Assembly: GCF_001468225.1 (NCBI RefSeq)
Contig: NZ_LNRU01000005.1
Coordinates: 372,001 to 436,000 of the forward strand
Direction of reading: 5' to 3'
Source: Sphingopyxis sp. H053
GTDB lineage: Bacteria; Pseudomonadota; Alphaproteobacteria; Sphingomonadales; Sphingomonadaceae
DNA: 64,000 nucleotides
The stretch's first letter is position 1; every line of letters begins with the position of its first letter. The notes below the pieces were generated by a model. It was not told the DNA's origin, ran no database searches, and was given only the letters and a program-made list of their open reading frames with translations. This document shows, one piece after another, positions 53,758 to 62,398 of the stretch. The position numbers and the translations under genes are program-made.

Positions 53758-54789
53758 ATGCCTGCCGTCCGCCTGTTCCCGCCCGACCGCTTTTTCGACC
53801 GCGCCGAATGGTCGGCGATCACGCGCGCATCGTCATGGCGCGGCATCTGGCTGGTCGCGCACGCGTGGATCGTCAGCATCGCGCTCGTCGGCCTTGCCGC
53901 CTGGTCGCAGAACCCGGTGGCGTGGCTGCTGGCCGTCATCTTTGTCGGCGGACGCCAGCTCGGGCTTGCGATCCTGATGCACGACGCGGCGCATGGCGCG
54001 CTGCATCCGAACCGGAAAATCAACAATTTCCTTGGCCAATGGCTGACCGGTGCGGCGGTCGGATCGGACCTGATCGCCTATCGCACCTATCACCTCCAGC
54101 ATCATAAATTCACCCAGCAGCCCGAAGACCCCGACTTATCACTGTCGAAGCCCTTCCCCACCACGCGCGCCAGCCTTTGGCGCAAGGTGCTGCGCGACCT
54201 GACCGGCCAGACCTTCTTCAAGCAGCGTATGGCGCAATTCGGATTCGCCTTCGTCGGCCTGAAAGCGATTCTGCGCGGCGAACAGGGGCAGAAAAGCGGT
54301 GCGAGCACCAAGGCCGGGACGCCGTTCAACAAGCAGTCCGACGACGGCATGACGTCACCGACGATCGACGTCGCGGGGGCGATGGCGGTCGCCCGCGCGG
54401 TCGGACGTTTCCTGATCGTGCAAGCGGTGCTGCTCGCGGCGTCGCTCGCGCTCTATGGCTGGACGCCCTACCTGCTCTGGCTCGCCGGGCTCGCGACGAC
54501 CTTTCAGCTCTATCTGCGTATTCGCAACATCGCCGAACATGCGTGCACGACGACCGGCAGCGACGACCCCTTCACCCATGCGCGCACCACCCACGCCGGC
54601 TGGCTGGCGCGCGCGACGGTTGCTCCATATTGGGTGAATTATCACGCCGAGCATCACCTGTTCATGGGTGTGCCCTGCTATCGACTGCCCGATGTGCATG
54701 CCGCGCTCGGCCGCGCGGGACGGCACGAATCGATGACGATCGCGCCGAATTATGCCGCGGTGCTGCGGCAAGTCACCGCCCGCGGCTGA
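53758..54789 (+). CDS. Fatty acid desaturase family protein
   Basis: The 343-residue membrane di-iron enzyme starts MPAVRLFPPDRFF. All three His boxes are present: HDAAHGALH, HLQHHKF and HAEHHLF. Four or so hydrophobic helices surround them. The family introduces double bonds or hydroxyls into acyl chains or carotenoids; substrate is unknown. Its TGA stop abuts the opposite-strand stop of the asparaginase-like gene. Confidence 0.91.
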   Translation: MPAVRLFPPDRFFDRAEWSAITRASSWRGIWLVAHAWIVSIALVGLAAWSQNPVAWLLAVIFVGGRQLGLAILMHDAAHGALHPNRKINNFLGQWLTGAAVGSDLIAYRTYHLQHHKFTQQPEDPDLSLSKPFPTTRASLWRKVLRDLTGQTFFKQRMAQFGFAFVGLKAILRGEQGQKSGASTKAGTPFNKQSDDGMTSPTIDVAGAMAVARAVGRFLIVQAVLLAASLALYGWTPYLLWLAGLATTFQLYLRIRNIAEHACTTTGSDDPFTHARTTHAGWLARATVAPYWVNYHAEHHLFMGVPCYRLPDVHAALGRAGRHESMTIAPNYAAVLRQVTARG

Positions 54790-55281
54790 TCAGCCTTCCT
54801 GAACGAACCTTGCGCCGGCGCGGTCCTTGACCGTCTTTTCGGGGTCGAAGATCATCCCGTTCATCGCGACATAGACCCCGGGCGGCAGCGTCTGCGCCGC
54901 CGCGAGCGCGAAGCCGACGTTGAATTCGGCGTCGCTCGCGCGCACCGACGCGGGCTGCATCGCCCCCGTCATCACGATCGTCTTGCCTTCGATCCCCGCG
55001 AGCACGCGCCCGGTGACGACCATCGTGTCGGTGCCGTGCGTGACGAGGATGCGCGATGCGTCGCTCGCGGCGACCGCGGCGCGGATCGCCTCGCGGTCGG
55101 CATCGCCCAGCTCGAGGCTGTCTTTGCGCATCAACTGCGTGACGCGGTGCGGGACGTGGACGTTGTTTTCGCGCAGCATGTCCGGGATCGCTGCGGGGCC
55201 GATCTGGAACTCGCTCAAGGCATCGAAATAGACTTTGTCGATCGTCCCGCCGGTCGTGAAGATATCGATCACGTCGCTCAT
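54790..55281 (-). CDS. Single-domain asparaginase-like protein
   Basis: The 163-residue protein corresponds only to the N-terminal half of L-asparaginases. It keeps the nucleophile region IFTTGGTID and the second Thr region VTHGTDTMV, both needed for catalysis in full-length enzymes, but has no C-terminal domain. The reading frame is intact and the start overlaps the DUF3291 stop by ATGA, so it is a true short gene rather than a fragment. Activity is uncertain. Confidence 0.85.
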   Translation of the reverse strand: MSDVIDIFTTGGTIDKVYFDALSEFQIGPAAIPDMLRENNVHVPHRVTQLMRKDSLELGDADREAIRAAVAASDASRILVTHGTDTMVVTGRVLAGIEGKTIVMTGAMQPASVRASDAEFNVGFALAAAQTLPPGVYVAMNGMIFDPEKTVKDRAGARFVQEG

Positions 55282-55772
55282 GCACATTCGTCCTGGATCG
55301 GCAGCGCCGGGGTGCCGTCGGGCGCGGCGAAGGGCTGCTTGAAGGTAAAAGCCTCGGCCGTCGGCCCGTTCGCGTCGAGCATCGCGATCCGCGCCATGCC
55401 TTCAGCGACCGTCGGGCGATGCCCCACGGGAACCCACCAAAGCGCCTGATAGACCGCCATATGGTCGAACCACTCCTTGCGGCGCTTCATCACCGTCAGA
55501 TGATCGGGGGTGCGATAGACATAGGCCGCGAGCGCGTCGATGTCGCGCCACACCGACATGTTCGCGATCAGTTGCGGATCGTCGGTCACGGGGACGTCGG
55601 TCGCGTTGTTGCCCTCACCGGTGAGCCGCCAGATAAAGCCGTCAGCCGCCTCGGCGACGGCGTTCACATGGTCGAGCGCGTCCATGAAATCGCGGTTCGC
55701 GACATGCTCGGGCGGCAGGCGGAAACGGCCGATGTTGATCTGCGCGAGTTGGAAAGCAGGCTCTACAGGCAT
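55278..55772 (-). CDS. DUF3291 domain-containing protein
   Basis: The 164-residue soluble protein starts MPVEPAFQLAQINIGR at 55772. The DUF3291 pattern is seen in FIWRLTGEGNNATDV, MSVWRDIDALAAYVY and MKRRKEWFDHM. The family resembles antibiotic-biosynthesis-monooxygenase-type ferredoxin folds; function is unknown. It overlaps the asparaginase-like gene by 4 bp, implying a joint role. Confidence 0.87.
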   Translation of the reverse strand: MPVEPAFQLAQINIGRFRLPPEHVANRDFMDALDHVNAVAEAADGFIWRLTGEGNNATDVPVTDDPQLIANMSVWRDIDALAAYVYRTPDHLTVMKRRKEWFDHMAVYQALWWVPVGHRPTVAEGMARIAMLDANGPTAEAFTFKQPFAAPDGTPALPIQDECA

Positions 55773-55790
55773 GAAACCACTCCCTAATTC

Positions 55791-55872
55791 CCGCTCGTGT
55801 CGAGCGAAGTCGAGACACCTCGTCGGCATCGAGCAAGACCAAGAGGCATCTCGACCTCGCTCGATGCGAACG
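55791..55872. repeat. Imperfect inverted repeat between DUF3291 and lysK
   Basis: Arms 55791-55820 and 55843-55872 match in 24 of 30 positions in reverse complement (core TCGAGCGA and GTCGAGA). This is a second type of intergenic repeat, likely a hairpin at the 3' end of lysK. Confidence 0.6.
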
Positions 55873-55877
55873 GAATT

Positions 55878-57479
55878 TTATGCAAGCGCTTCCGCGATCA
55901 GCCGCCGCGTGTTGTCGATGCCGAACAGCGCGATGAAGCTGCCCATCCGCGGCCCGGCACTCGACCCGAGCAAAGTCTCGTAAAGCGCTTTGAACCAATC
56001 GCGCAGGTTTTCAAAGCCATAGGCCTCGTTCTTGCCGATCGCATACACGATATTCTGGATATCGTCGGCGCCGGCATCGGCGGGCAGTGCCGCGAGTTCG
56101 CCGTCGAGTTCCTGCAGCGCCGCGACCTCGCCGCCCTGCGGCTTGCGGCGCTTCAGCGTCGGCGCGACATAGTCGCGGTTATACGCCATCGCATTGTCGA
56201 TCAGCCGGTCGAGCTCGGGATAGGTCGCTGCGCTCGCGCCGTCGACATATTGGCCGAGGTAGCGCCAGATCTGCTCTTTCGACGCGTCGGCGCCCATCAC
56301 CCCGACGAGGTTGAGGAGCAAGCCGAAGGTCACCGGCAGTTCGGCGCTCGGCATGTCCTCGCCGCGCGCGACATGGACGTGGTGCACGGGGTTGCCGAGC
56401 TTCTTGTCAGGCTCCTGCGCCGCGTAATTTCCGCGCATCTGCAGATATTCGTCGACCGCCTTCGGGATGACGCCGATGTGGAGCTGCTTCGCCGCCTTGG
56501 GCTCGCGATAGGCGAAAAAGGCGAGGCTTTCCTCGCTGCCATAGTCGAGCCATTGCTCGAGGCTGAGGCCATTGCCCTTCGACTTCGAAATCTTCTCGCC
56601 CTTTTCGTCGAGGAACATTTCGTAGATCAGCCCCTCGGGCTTGCGCCCGCCGAGCGCCTTGGCGATCTTGCCCGACTGGACGCCGCTGTCGGTCAGGTCC
56701 TTGCCGTACATTTCGTAATCGACGCCAAGCGCGACCCAGCGCATCGCCCAGTCGACCTTCCACTGCAGCTTCGCGCCGCCGCCGAGGATCGAGTGGGTGA
56801 TCGTCTCGCCCTCATCCTCGAACGACACGAGGCCCGCATCGGCATCGACGACGGTCACCGGCACCTGCAGCACGATCCCCGACTTCGGGCTGACGGGCAG
56901 GATCGGCGAATAGGTCGCGGCGCGCTCGGCGCGCAGCGTCGGCAGCATGATGTCGAGAATGTCCTGATTGTGGCGGAGGACATTTCGCAGCGCGTCGTCG
57001 AACGCGCCCGACTGGTAGCGCTCGGTCGAGCTCACGAACTCATATTCGAAGCCGAAACGGTCGAGAAACTCGCGCAGCATCGCATTGTTATGATGCGCAA
57101 AACTTTCATACTTGCCGAACGGATCGGGGATCGCGGTCAGCGGCTTGCCGAGATATTCGCGCAGCATGTCGCCGTTCGGCACATTGTCGGGAACCTTGCG
57201 GAGTCCGTCCAGATCGTCGCTGAACGCGACCAGCCGCGTCGGCGCGCCGCCGGTCAACGCCTCATAGGCGCGGCGGACCATCGTCGTGCGCAGCACTTCG
57301 TTGAAGGTGCCGATATGCGGCAGCCCCGAGGGACCATAGCCGGTCTCAAAAAGGATCGCCTCGCCCCCGGGCTTGCCATCGGGATAGCGTTTGACGATCT
57401 TGCGCGCTTCCTCGAACGGCCAGGCCTTGGACGTTTGCGCGGGCTCGCGCAGCGACGGGTGAAGGTGCAAGTCAGTCAT
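55878..57479 (-). CDS. lysK: Lysyl-tRNA synthetase, class I
   Basis: The protein has 533 residues from MTDLHLHPSLRE at 57479. It is the archaeal-type class I enzyme, typical of alphaproteobacteria instead of class II LysS. The HIGH-like motif is GPSGLPHIGTF and the KMSKS motif is KISKSKGNGL. It charges tRNA-Lys. A repeat-rich gap lies upstream. Length is normal. Confidence 0.97.
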   Translation of the reverse strand: MTDLHLHPSLREPAQTSKAWPFEEARKIVKRYPDGKPGGEAILFETGYGPSGLPHIGTFNEVLRTTMVRRAYEALTGGAPTRLVAFSDDLDGLRKVPDNVPNGDMLREYLGKPLTAIPDPFGKYESFAHHNNAMLREFLDRFGFEYEFVSSTERYQSGAFDDALRNVLRHNQDILDIMLPTLRAERAATYSPILPVSPKSGIVLQVPVTVVDADAGLVSFEDEGETITHSILGGGAKLQWKVDWAMRWVALGVDYEMYGKDLTDSGVQSGKIAKALGGRKPEGLIYEMFLDEKGEKISKSKGNGLSLEQWLDYGSEESLAFFAYREPKAAKQLHIGVIPKAVDEYLQMRGNYAAQEPDKKLGNPVHHVHVARGEDMPSAELPVTFGLLLNLVGVMGADASKEQIWRYLGQYVDGASAATYPELDRLIDNAMAYNRDYVAPTLKRRKPQGGEVAALQELDGELAALPADAGADDIQNIVYAIGKNEAYGFENLRDWFKALYETLLGSSAGPRMGSFIALFGIDNTRRLIAEALA

Positions 57480-57522
57480 AGCTGCGCCCCATAGCGGCAA
57501 GAAGCCGCGATGGAAAGGAGCA

Positions 57523-57711
57523 CGGAAAACTGCGCAACTTCACGCTGGAATCGTTTTTTTCGGACAGGTTGCACCTTTGCTTCGTCATCCCGGACTTGAT
57601 CCGGGATCCATTGGGGGCGTCGGCCGTCGCTGGACCCCGGATCAAGTCCGGGGTGACGATGACAGGAGACGGCCACCCTCGCCGAAAGGTCGGAAAACTG
57701 CGCAACTTCAC
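57523..57711. repeat. Direct repeat flanking a REP-like element
   Basis: CGGAAAACTGCGCAACTTCA plus one base occurs at 57523-57543 and again at 57691-57711; similarity continues about 10 more bases (GGAATCG). The inverted repeat at 57583-57658 lies between them. This suggests tandem duplication or a composite repeat. Confidence 0.65.
57583..57658. repeat. Inverted repeat of the GTCATCCCGGACTTGATCC family (second copy)
   Basis: Arms 57583-57609 and 57632-57658 are the same 27-bp arms seen at 46399-46491, with a different spacer between them. A dispersed intergenic element. Confidence 0.75.
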
Positions 57712-57947
57712 TCCGGAATCGCATTTCGCTCGCGTATCGACATGCCTTAGAGCGACAAAAGATACCGACGAGCGCGGCGCTTTTGTCTCCCCTTCGACTG
57801 CCCGCCTGCGGCAAGCGCTCAGGACAGTCTTTGTCGCTTTAAGGAGAGAGGCGGCGGTCGGTAGCATCCGAGAGGATCAAGCATGCCGGTGCAATGTAGG
57901 AAAGCCGATATATCGGCCGATACCGCCCGATGCCGCCGCGTCTCAAT

Positions 57948-58484
57948 TCAGCCCCGCGGTTGCAGCGCCGGCATGAAGCTGCTCCGGCGCAGCAGCGCGG
58001 CCGACACGAGCGACACGAGGAGCGCAACCGGGAATATCTCGGTCAGCGTCAGCGCCATGCGGAACAGCGGGTTCTTATACTGCTCCGCCATCGCCCCCAT
58101 CTCGGCCGAAAACGCCGCGATCTCGGCCGCCGGTTTGCCGGCCGCACGCATATCCTCGACGCTCCGGGCGATATAGTCGGTCATGAAGGTCCCGCCGGTC
58201 TGCCACATGTAAAGCTCCCAGCCGAGAACATAGAACAGCGCCGCAACAAGCCCGATACCGAGGCCAACGCCAAGCGCCTTCCAGAAGCCGATCACCCCGC
58301 CCAGATTGACGTCGCGGTAGCGCTTCACGCCGATAAACACGAACAGCAACGCAACCAGCATCGACAGATAGCCGGCGACCATGCCCATCGTGCCATGGTC
58401 GGCGACGAAGGTGATGCTGATAAACATGCCGATGATGACGATGACGCCCGCGATGGCGCCGTAAACCGCAACGATCCTGCCCAT
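57948..58484 (-). CDS. DUF4199 membrane protein
   Basis: The protein has 178 residues from the ATG at 58484 (MGRIVAVYGAIAG), with GGAGACAGGA upstream. Four hydrophobic helices are visible (residues 5-25, 32-52, 68-90 and about 145-170). DUF4199 has no known function. The LuxR-type gene 99 bp upstream, in the same direction, is a likely regulator; a palindromic CCCAAATGGG site lies between them. Confidence 0.83.
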   Translation of the reverse strand: MGRIVAVYGAIAGVIVIIGMFISITFVADHGTMGMVAGYLSMLVALLFVFIGVKRYRDVNLGGVIGFWKALGVGLGIGLVAALFYVLGWELYMWQTGGTFMTDYIARSVEDMRAAGKPAAEIAAFSAEMGAMAEQYKNPLFRMALTLTEIFPVALLVSLVSAALLRRSSFMPALQPRG

Positions 58485-58545
58485 GATCCTGTCTCCCCAT
58501 CTGATGAATGCCATGCGCGATGGACCGGAACAACGGGTGAAATCT

Positions 58546-58563
58546 ATCGCCCAAATGGGTGAT
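58546..58563. promoter_or_regulatory. Palindromic operator-like site CCCAAATGGG (second copy)
   Basis: ATCGCCCAAATGGGTGAT lies 62 bp before the DUF4199 start. It matches the site at 7531-7548 in 15 of 18 bases, and the shared text includes ATCTATCGCCCA. Confidence 0.4.
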
Positions 58564-58583
58564 TTGGCAGCATTAGGCCGAAT

Positions 58584-58994
58584 TTACGGCAGGATGTCGA
58601 GCGTCCGCGCTTTCTGCACCGCCTGCGTGCGGCTGGCGACCGCCAGCTTTTCATAAACGCGCGCAACATGTGTCTTCACCGTGTTGGGCGAAATATCGAG
58701 CTGGCGCGCGATCACCTTGTTGGCGTGCCCCGCCGCGAGCATTTCCAGCACCTCGCATTCGCGCACGCTGAGCCCCAGCGCCGCGATCGCCGCATCGTTA
58801 CGCACAAAAGCCTGACGCGGCCGCGCCGTCAGCCGGTTGCCGGCCCATATGCCGAGCGCAATGCAAAGGACGGCGATGATCGCGACATAAAATTCGGTCG
58901 ACCAGCGATGTACGACATGTTTGTAGTTCAGCCATTCGAGCAGGAATGCCGCGGCGGCGAGACCGATGCCATAAAGGATGATCGGGCGGACCAT
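58584..58994 (-). CDS. Membrane-bound LuxR-type helix-turn-helix regulator
   Basis: The protein has 136 residues from the ATG at 58994. Two transmembrane helices (IILYGIGLAAAAFLLEWL and FYVAIIAVLCIALGIWAG) precede a C-terminal LuxR/GerE DNA-binding domain (LSVRECEVLEMLAAGHANK, then ISPNTVKTHVARVYEKL). A DNA-binding domain fixed in the membrane is uncommon but known for this small LuxR type paired with DUF4199 or similar proteins. It probably controls the DUF4199 gene. Signal unknown. Confidence 0.88.
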   Translation of the reverse strand: MVRPIILYGIGLAAAAFLLEWLNYKHVVHRWSTEFYVAIIAVLCIALGIWAGNRLTARPRQAFVRNDAAIAALGLSVRECEVLEMLAAGHANKVIARQLDISPNTVKTHVARVYEKLAVASRTQAVQKARTLDILP

Positions 58995-59094
58995 GATCCG
59001 CGTAGACCATTGTCGGCGATCGCTTGCAACATTGTCCCGGCACGAGCCAACATCGTTACCGGAAAATTTACCATGCGGGCGTAGCGTCCCGGAC

Positions 59095-59463
59095 ATGGAC
59101 AATTTTCGCACCCCCGCCGCCCGCGGCCACAAGCGCACCGCCGTTTCGATAGACGTCACCGTCAATGGCGTACTCAACTTCGTCGACGGCCGGATCACCG
59201 ACCTGTCCGAAGGCGGCGCGCGGATCGACGGGGCGAGCATGCCCGCGCGCTCGCGCTGCGAAATTCACTATGGCGGACAGGTAACCTATGCGGTCGTCAT
59301 GTGGTCCGAGCATGACCGCATGGGCGTGCGCTTCCCCTACGAACTGACGCACGGGCCGCTCTACAACGCGCTGAAGCTCGCCCGAAACGCGGCGATGGTC
59401 GAGCCCGCGCAGATTTTCCACAGCAATCGGCCGGCCGTGTTCGGGCGTCGCGGACTGAGCTAA
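59095..59463 (+). CDS. Stand-alone PilZ domain protein
   Basis: The 122-residue protein, MDNFRTPAARGHKR..., has the RxxxR motif (RGHKR, 10-14) and the DLSEGGARI motif of cyclic di-GMP receptors. No other domain is seen. Its start at 59095 fits the domain edge; a longer upstream reading would run through the divergent promoter. It may respond to the cyclases at 17241 and 50970. Target unknown. Confidence 0.85.
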   Translation: MDNFRTPAARGHKRTAVSIDVTVNGVLNFVDGRITDLSEGGARIDGASMPARSRCEIHYGGQVTYAVVMWSEHDRMGVRFPYELTHGPLYNALKLARNAAMVEPAQIFHSNRPAVFGRRGLS

Positions 59464-59478
59464 GCGTTCCTCCCTTTT

Positions 59479-59556
59479 CGTCATCCCCGCGAAGGCGGGG
59501 ATCCCGCTGACCGCGCACCGAAAAAAAGCGGGATCCCCGCCTTCGCGGGGATGACG
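59479..59556. repeat. Perfect 30-bp inverted repeat, CCCCGCGAAGGCGGGG type
   Basis: Arms 59479-59508 and 59527-59556 are perfect reverse complements with an 18-nt loop; each contains the CCCCGCGAAGGCGGGGATCC hairpin core. A relative of the repeat at 43162. It lies just after the PilZ gene and may also end its transcript. Confidence 0.75.
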
Positions 59557-59606
59557 ATAAAGAAGTCGACCTTGCCGCGTTCGCCTTTTGTCCCTAGCGT
59601 GGGGCG

Positions 59607-62342
59607 ATGGCTCCCGACCCGCTTTCCCTGCCCGCGATCCATGCGAGCCATATCGGCATCTGGATCGCCGACACGCACGGCCGCGTGCAGCGCGTCGGGC
59701 GTGGTGAGGCGATCGCCGCGGTCGCGGCGACCCCGCACCTGCTGCTCAATGCGACGCTGACCGGCGACCGGCTGGGCTATCCCGAATTGTCCGGCCTCGA
59801 CCTGCTCGAGCTCTTCGCTTTCCTCTATCCCGCGCGCTTCGCCGTGCCGACCCCGGCGGGGATATCCGCCGCGATCGGCCTGACGCCGCCGAAAGGCGAA
59901 GAGGATATCGCGGCTTTCCTGCCGAAAGCGGCCGCGGCGATGCTCGGCAGCATCGACGATCCCGACTGGCCCGAGCGCGAAGGCGCGTGGCACGGCGTCC
60001 AGGCCTTGTCACGCCAGCGCTGGTCGTGGTCGCCGCTGGTGCAGCCGCGACTGTCGCAGCCCGACGCGAACGAACGCTGGCTGTTCGCGCGCCTTCCCGA
60101 ATGGGAGGAACAGCCGCCGCGCGGCGCGCCGCGACAGGTGACGATCAACGAAGACGATGTGTCGGCGCGGCTCGACCGGCTGACCGGCGACGGCGCCGAG
60201 CGGCGGCCGGGGCAGCAGGACTATGCGCGCGCGACCGCCGCAATCTTCGCCCCACGCGAACGCAAGGATGCGCCGCAGATGCTCGTTGCCGAGGCCGGAA
60301 CGGGCATCGGCAAGACATTGGGCTACCTCGCCCCCGCGAAACAATGGATCGACCAGTCTGCGGGCGCCGTCTGCATCTCGACCTTCACCAAAGCGCTGCA
60401 ACGCCAATTGTCGCGCGAGACCGAGCGCCTCTACCCCGACGCCGCGACGCACCGCGAAAAGGTCGTGGTGCGCAAGGGACGCGAGAATTACCTCTGCCTG
60501 CTCAACCTCGAAGACGCGTTGCAGGGCGGTTTTTCGGGGCGTGCCGCGATCCTCGCGCAGCTGGTCGCGCGCTGGGCCGCCTATACGCGCGACGGCGACA
60601 TGGTTGGCGGCGACCTGCCCGGCTGGCTCCCCGCCCTGTTCCGCCGCAACGGCACGACCGCGCTCACCGACCGGCGCGGCGAGTGCATCTATGCGGGCTG
60701 TCCGCATTTCCGCAAATGCTTCATCGAACATTCGGCGCGCGCGGCGACGCAGGCCGAGATCGTCATCGCCAACCATGCGCTGACGATGGTGCAGGCGGCG
60801 CGCCCGCGCGACGGCGGCGCCCCCGCGACGCGGCTGATCTTCGACGAGGGGCACCATCTGTGGGACGCGGCGGACTCGATGTTCGCCGCGGCGCTGACGG
60901 GACAGGAAGCGGTCGAAATCCGCCGCTGGGTGCTGGGTCCCGAGGGCAAGTCGCGCGGGCGGCGGCGCGGGCTCGCGGCACGGCTCGCCGACGTCGCAAG
61001 CTATGACGAGGCGGGCGACCGTGCGATCCAGGCGGCGATCGCCGCCGCCGCCGAACTGCCCGGCGACGGCTGGCTCGGCCGCTTGTCGGAGAATGACCCG
61101 TGGGGCGCGATCGAGCGGCTGCTCGTCGCGGTGCGCGGACAGGTTTATGCGCGCGCGGTCGACACGCGCACCGCCGACGCGGGCTATGGGCTCGAAACCG
61201 AGCTCGCCGATCCCGATTCCGACCTGGTGACCGCAGCCGCGAGCGCCAGCGACGCAATCGAGGCGCTGCTGCGCCCGCTGATGGCGCTCGGCAAAAGGCT
61301 GGAGGTGTTGATCGAGGATCCGCCCGACTGGCTCGACGGACAAGCCCGGGCAAGGATCGATGGCGCGCGCCACAGCCTTGGTACGCGGATCGACACGTTA
61401 GGCGGCTGGCTTTCGTTGCTCGGGCGCGTCGGTGGGCCCGCCGATCCCGATTTCGTCGACTGGCTCGCGGTCGACCGCTACGATGGGCGCGAGTTCGACT
61501 GCGGGCTGCACCGCCACTGGCTCGACCCTGCAAAACCCATCGCCGACGTCGTGTACCGCCCGGCGCAGGGCGTGCTCGTCACCTCGGCGACCTTGCGCAA
61601 CGGTGGTCATGGGCGCGGCGGCTGGACCGATGCCGATATCCGCACCGGCGCGCGCCATATGGACGGCGGGGTCCAGCATTTCGCGGTCCCCAGCCCGTTC
61701 GATTATGCGCGCCAGTCCGAAGTGCTGATCGTCACCGACATTCCGCGCGGCGACCTGCCCGCGCTCGCCGGCGCGTACAGCCGGCTGATCGAGGCGGCGG
61801 GCGGCGGCGCATTGGGGCTGTTCAGCGCGATCCGGCGGCTGCGTATCGTTCATTCGCGCATTGCCGACCGGCTGGCGCGCGCCGGGCTGCCGCTGTTCGC
61901 GCAGCACGTCGATCCGCTCGACACCGGGACGCTCGTCGACATTTTCCGCGCCGATCCGCACGCGTCGCTGCTCGGCACCGATGCCCTGCGCGACGGGGTC
62001 GATGTTCCCGGCGATTCGCTGCGCCTCGTCGTGATGGAGGGGGTGCCGTGGCCGCGTCCGACGATCCTCCACGCGGCAAGGCGCGCGGCGCAGGGCGGCA
62101 GCGCCTATGACGACATGGTCATCCGCGCGCGCATCGGGCAGGCGTTCGGGCGGCTGATCCGCCGCGCCGACGATTTCGGGCAGTTCGTGATGCTCTCACC
62201 CAGCTTTCCCTCGCGCCTGCTCAGCGCCTTTCCCGAGGGCACCCCGATCCGCCGCCTGCCGCTCGACGAAGCGGTCAACCATGTCGCCGCGGCGAATGTG
62301 GAAAGGCGAAAAAGCGCCTTTCCAGCCTTTTCACCGTCATAA
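59607..62342 (+). CDS. DinG/XPD-like ATP-dependent DNA helicase with Fe-S cysteines
   Basis: The 911-residue helicase has Walker A AEAGTGIGKT, a DEAH-type DEGHHLWD box and four cysteines (ENYLC, then GECIYAGCPHFRKC) that fit the Fe-S cluster of XPD/DinG helicases. SATLRNGG and the C-terminal GRLIRR motif VI are present. The first 200 residues form a domain I cannot name. It is about 200 residues longer than DinG. Role in repair or R-loop removal is inferred from the family. Confidence 0.9.
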   Translation: MAPDPLSLPAIHASHIGIWIADTHGRVQRVGRGEAIAAVAATPHLLLNATLTGDRLGYPELSGLDLLELFAFLYPARFAVPTPAGISAAIGLTPPKGEEDIAAFLPKAAAAMLGSIDDPDWPEREGAWHGVQALSRQRWSWSPLVQPRLSQPDANERWLFARLPEWEEQPPRGAPRQVTINEDDVSARLDRLTGDGAERRPGQQDYARATAAIFAPRERKDAPQMLVAEAGTGIGKTLGYLAPAKQWIDQSAGAVCISTFTKALQRQLSRETERLYPDAATHREKVVVRKGRENYLCLLNLEDALQGGFSGRAAILAQLVARWAAYTRDGDMVGGDLPGWLPALFRRNGTTALTDRRGECIYAGCPHFRKCFIEHSARAATQAEIVIANHALTMVQAARPRDGGAPATRLIFDEGHHLWDAADSMFAAALTGQEAVEIRRWVLGPEGKSRGRRRGLAARLADVASYDEAGDRAIQAAIAAAAELPGDGWLGRLSENDPWGAIERLLVAVRGQVYARAVDTRTADAGYGLETELADPDSDLVTAAASASDAIEALLRPLMALGKRLEVLIEDPPDWLDGQARARIDGARHSLGTRIDTLGGWLSLLGRVGGPADPDFVDWLAVDRYDGREFDCGLHRHWLDPAKPIADVVYRPAQGVLVTSATLRNGGHGRGGWTDADIRTGARHMDGGVQHFAVPSPFDYARQSEVLIVTDIPRGDLPALAGAYSRLIEAAGGGALGLFSAIRRLRIVHSRIADRLARAGLPLFAQHVDPLDTGTLVDIFRADPHASLLGTDALRDGVDVPGDSLRLVVMEGVPWPRPTILHAARRAAQGGSAYDDMVIRARIGQAFGRLIRRADDFGQFVMLSPSFPSRLLSAFPEGTPIRRLPLDEAVNHVAAANVERRKSAFPAFSPS

Positions 62343-62398
62343 GTTTCCGGCACAAGGCCCGCGAACGAGGGCATGGCGCAACGGCGCGGGGAGCGATT

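Larger units (their letters stand above)
57480..57947. other. Repeat-rich intergenic region, lysK / DUF4199 (468 bp)
   Basis: No gene is supported here. It contains a 21-bp direct repeat (57523-57543 and 57691-57711) on either side of a REP-like inverted repeat (57583-57658), and a TTCGACTGCCC-type segment near 57795. The lysK promoter should be near 57500. Confidence 0.6.
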
